This document shows, piece by piece, positions 62,901 to 64,000 of a stretch of DNA of 64,000 nucleotides; position 1 is the stretch's first letter; each line of letters opens with the position of its first letter. Source of the stretch: Auanema rhodensis (Eukaryota; Nematoda; Chromadorea; Rhabditida; Rhabditidae); the NCBI GenBank assembly GCA_964057225.1, contig OZ059898.1:19569267-19633266 (forward strand). Direction: 5' to 3'. The position numbers and the translations under genes were made by a program. The notes under the pieces were generated by a model, which was not told the DNA's origin, searched no databases, and was given only the letters and a program-made list of their open reading frames with translations.

Positions 62901-64000
62901 AATGTAGTATAGTGCATTCGATGCGGATTTTTAAGCTGCGTCGATCTGTGTTATCAGATTTGCGCTAGCTTAAAAATGCACCGAGATATCAACTGATATA
63001 TGTTCACACTTATTTCCTCGATTTTCACCCTGAAGAATTAATTTTTTCGTTGAATAACATTGTCCATCGTCTTTGCCTTGAAAAAAGGAATCTAAAAACA
63101 TCTTCTTTTTGCTAAATTATTTTGAAATTTTTTGAAAAAATTTTTGTCAAAATGTTTTTGGAAGCAATGTTGAGTGTACATGGAAACTCAACATACACTA
63201 ATGCATCATTTTTCAAACGATCATAACTAATTTTTGTATTAAGCGTTTCTCAATGTAGTATAGTGCATTCGATGCGGATTTTTAAGCTGCGTCGATCTGT
63301 GTTATCAGATTTGCGCTAGCTTAAAAATGCACCGAGATATCAACTGATATAAGTTCACACTTATATCCTCGATTTTCACCCTGAAGAATTAATTTTTTCG
63401 TTGAATAACATTGTCCATCGTCTTTGCCTTGAAAAAAGGAATCTAAAAACATCTTCTTTTTGCTAAATTATTTTGAAATTTTTTAAAAAAATTTTTGTCA
63501 AAATGTTTTTGGAAGCAATGTTGAGTGTACATGGAAACTCAACATACACTAATGCATCATTTTTCAAACGATCATAACTAATTTTTGTATTAAGCGTTTC
63601 TCAATGTAGTATAGTGCATTCGATGCGGATTTTTAAGCTGCGTCGATCTGTGTTATCAGATTTGCGCTAGCTTAAAAATGCACCGAGATATCAACTGATA
63701 TAAGTTCACACTTATATCCTCGATTTTCACCCTGAAGAATTAATTTTTTCGTTGAATAACATTGTCCATCGTCTTTGCCTTGAAAAAAGGAATCTAAAAA
63801 CATCTTCTTTTTGCTAAATTATTTTGAAATTTTTTGAAAAAATTTTTGTCAAATTGTTTTTGGAAGCAATGTTGAGTGTACATGGAAACTCAACATACAC
63901 TAATGCATCATTTTTCAAACGATCATAACTAATTTTTGTATTAAGCGTTTCTCAATGTAGTATAGTGCATTCGATGCGGATTTTTAAGCTGCGTCGATCT
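59985..64000. repeat. Right satellite domain: 11 complete monomers and a partial one
   Basis: Copies return to ttttttcgttgaataac and caatgtag, as in the left domain, but keep cagatttgcg and mostly ttttttgaaaa. acatcttcttttt, instead of acatctac, is a new mark in several copies. The change from middle type is stepwise: the monomer at 60,336 still has tataaagcg and aaagtag. The partial copy at 63,843-64,000 shows that the array continues beyond the window. Confidence 0.75.
60980..63480. repeat. 701-bp dimer higher-order repeat, about three and a half copies
   Basis: A 350-bp monomer (aaatcattttaaaa, ttttgg, gtataaagcg, gatatatg and ttatttcc) alternates with a 351-bp monomer. gatatatg recurs at 61,592, 62,292 and 62,993 (the spacing reads as 700-701 by eye), and the 1-bp deletion at about 61,402, 62,103 and 62,804. 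The copies look identical across this span, so it is probably among the youngest expansions in the window. Edges are approximate. Confidence 0.82.

Larger units (their letters stand above)
1..64000. repeat. Tandem satellite DNA array, 351-bp monomer, 182 complete copies
   Basis: The landmark tttttgtcaaaatg recurs at 1, 352, 703, 1054 and so on to 63,843, always in the same orientation, giving a 351-bp period and 182 complete monomers plus 158 bp. Neighbouring copies differ at only a few sites. No stretch of non-satellite sequence, inverted segment or transposon interrupts the 64 kb. Monomer 1 has about 109 G+C in 351 bases (31%). Stop codons recur in every frame each period, so no credible coding region exists. 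A homogeneous array with nested higher-order repeats is typical of centromeric or pericentromeric heterochromatin. That location is inferred, because nothing in the window proves centromere function. The family is not one I recognise. An insect-like host is a weak guess. Confidence 0.98.

Noticed and set aside
1-64000. CRISPR array, because of regular spacing
   Set aside because: The period is 351 bp with no short repeat/unique spacer alternation. The whole unit is repeated.
1-64000. Identity with a known family (Drosophila 359-bp satellite, beetle or primate satellites)
   Set aside because: Length is near some of these, but I could not match the sequence to any from memory. No family name is assigned.

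Overview
The whole 64 kb window is one uninterrupted array of tandemly repeated, AT-rich satellite DNA. I find no gene, tRNA, rRNA, transposon or CRISPR array. The monomer is 351 bp long (about 31% G+C in the first copy), all copies lie head to tail in one orientation, and the spacing of a fixed landmark gives exactly 182 complete monomers (1-63,842) plus a 158-bp partial copy. The length bookkeeping closes: 30 monomers carry a 1-bp deletion in a T run, 6 carry a 1-bp T insertion, 2 carry a 7-bp deletion and 1 carries a 2-bp deletion, for a net of -40 bp against 182 x 351. Monomer length, homogeneity and higher-order structure point to constitutive heterochromatin, pericentromeric or centromeric, of a eukaryotic chromosome. 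An insect or other arthropod seems the likeliest source from the general look of the sequence, but I do not recognise the satellite family and the host assignment is weak.

Layout. (1) Left domain, 1-17,887, 51 monomers. It mixes two monomer types, A (cagatttgcg near monomer position 166) and B (cggattttcg), arranged first as an A-B dimer of 702 bp, then as 3-mer (1,053 bp) and 5-mer (1,755 bp) higher-order repeats. (2) A boundary of two clearly more diverged monomers, 17,888-18,589. (3) Middle domain, 18,590-59,984, 118 monomers. Type B is absent and new diagnostic variants appear (caaagtag, tttttttgttg, the 350-bp form). It is built from large tandem duplications: 7-mer (2,455 bp), 19-mer (6,663 bp), dimer (702 bp), 8-mer (2,806 bp), 6-mer (2,104 bp), 10-mer (3,510 bp) and 4-mer (1,402-1,404 bp). 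(4) Right domain, 59,985-64,000, 11 complete monomers, with a 701-bp dimer in its centre.

Within each monomer the sequence is rich in dyad symmetry: a long interrupted hairpin (monomer positions 138-188), two overlapping dyads (197-227), two competing dyads (27-59) and an A/T-tract 3' third. A 17-bp stretch at 256-272 resembles the first half of a mammalian CENP-B box but lacks its CGGG half.

No genes work together here. What can be read is the history of the array: private mutations shared at fixed offsets allow successive duplications to be ordered (7-mer before 19-mer), and mosaic monomers show exchange inside the repeat. Boundaries of higher-order blocks are read by eye from diagnostic variants. 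Where a mismatching base was located on both sides the edge is good to a few bases; otherwise it is approximate, to within about 100-200 bp.
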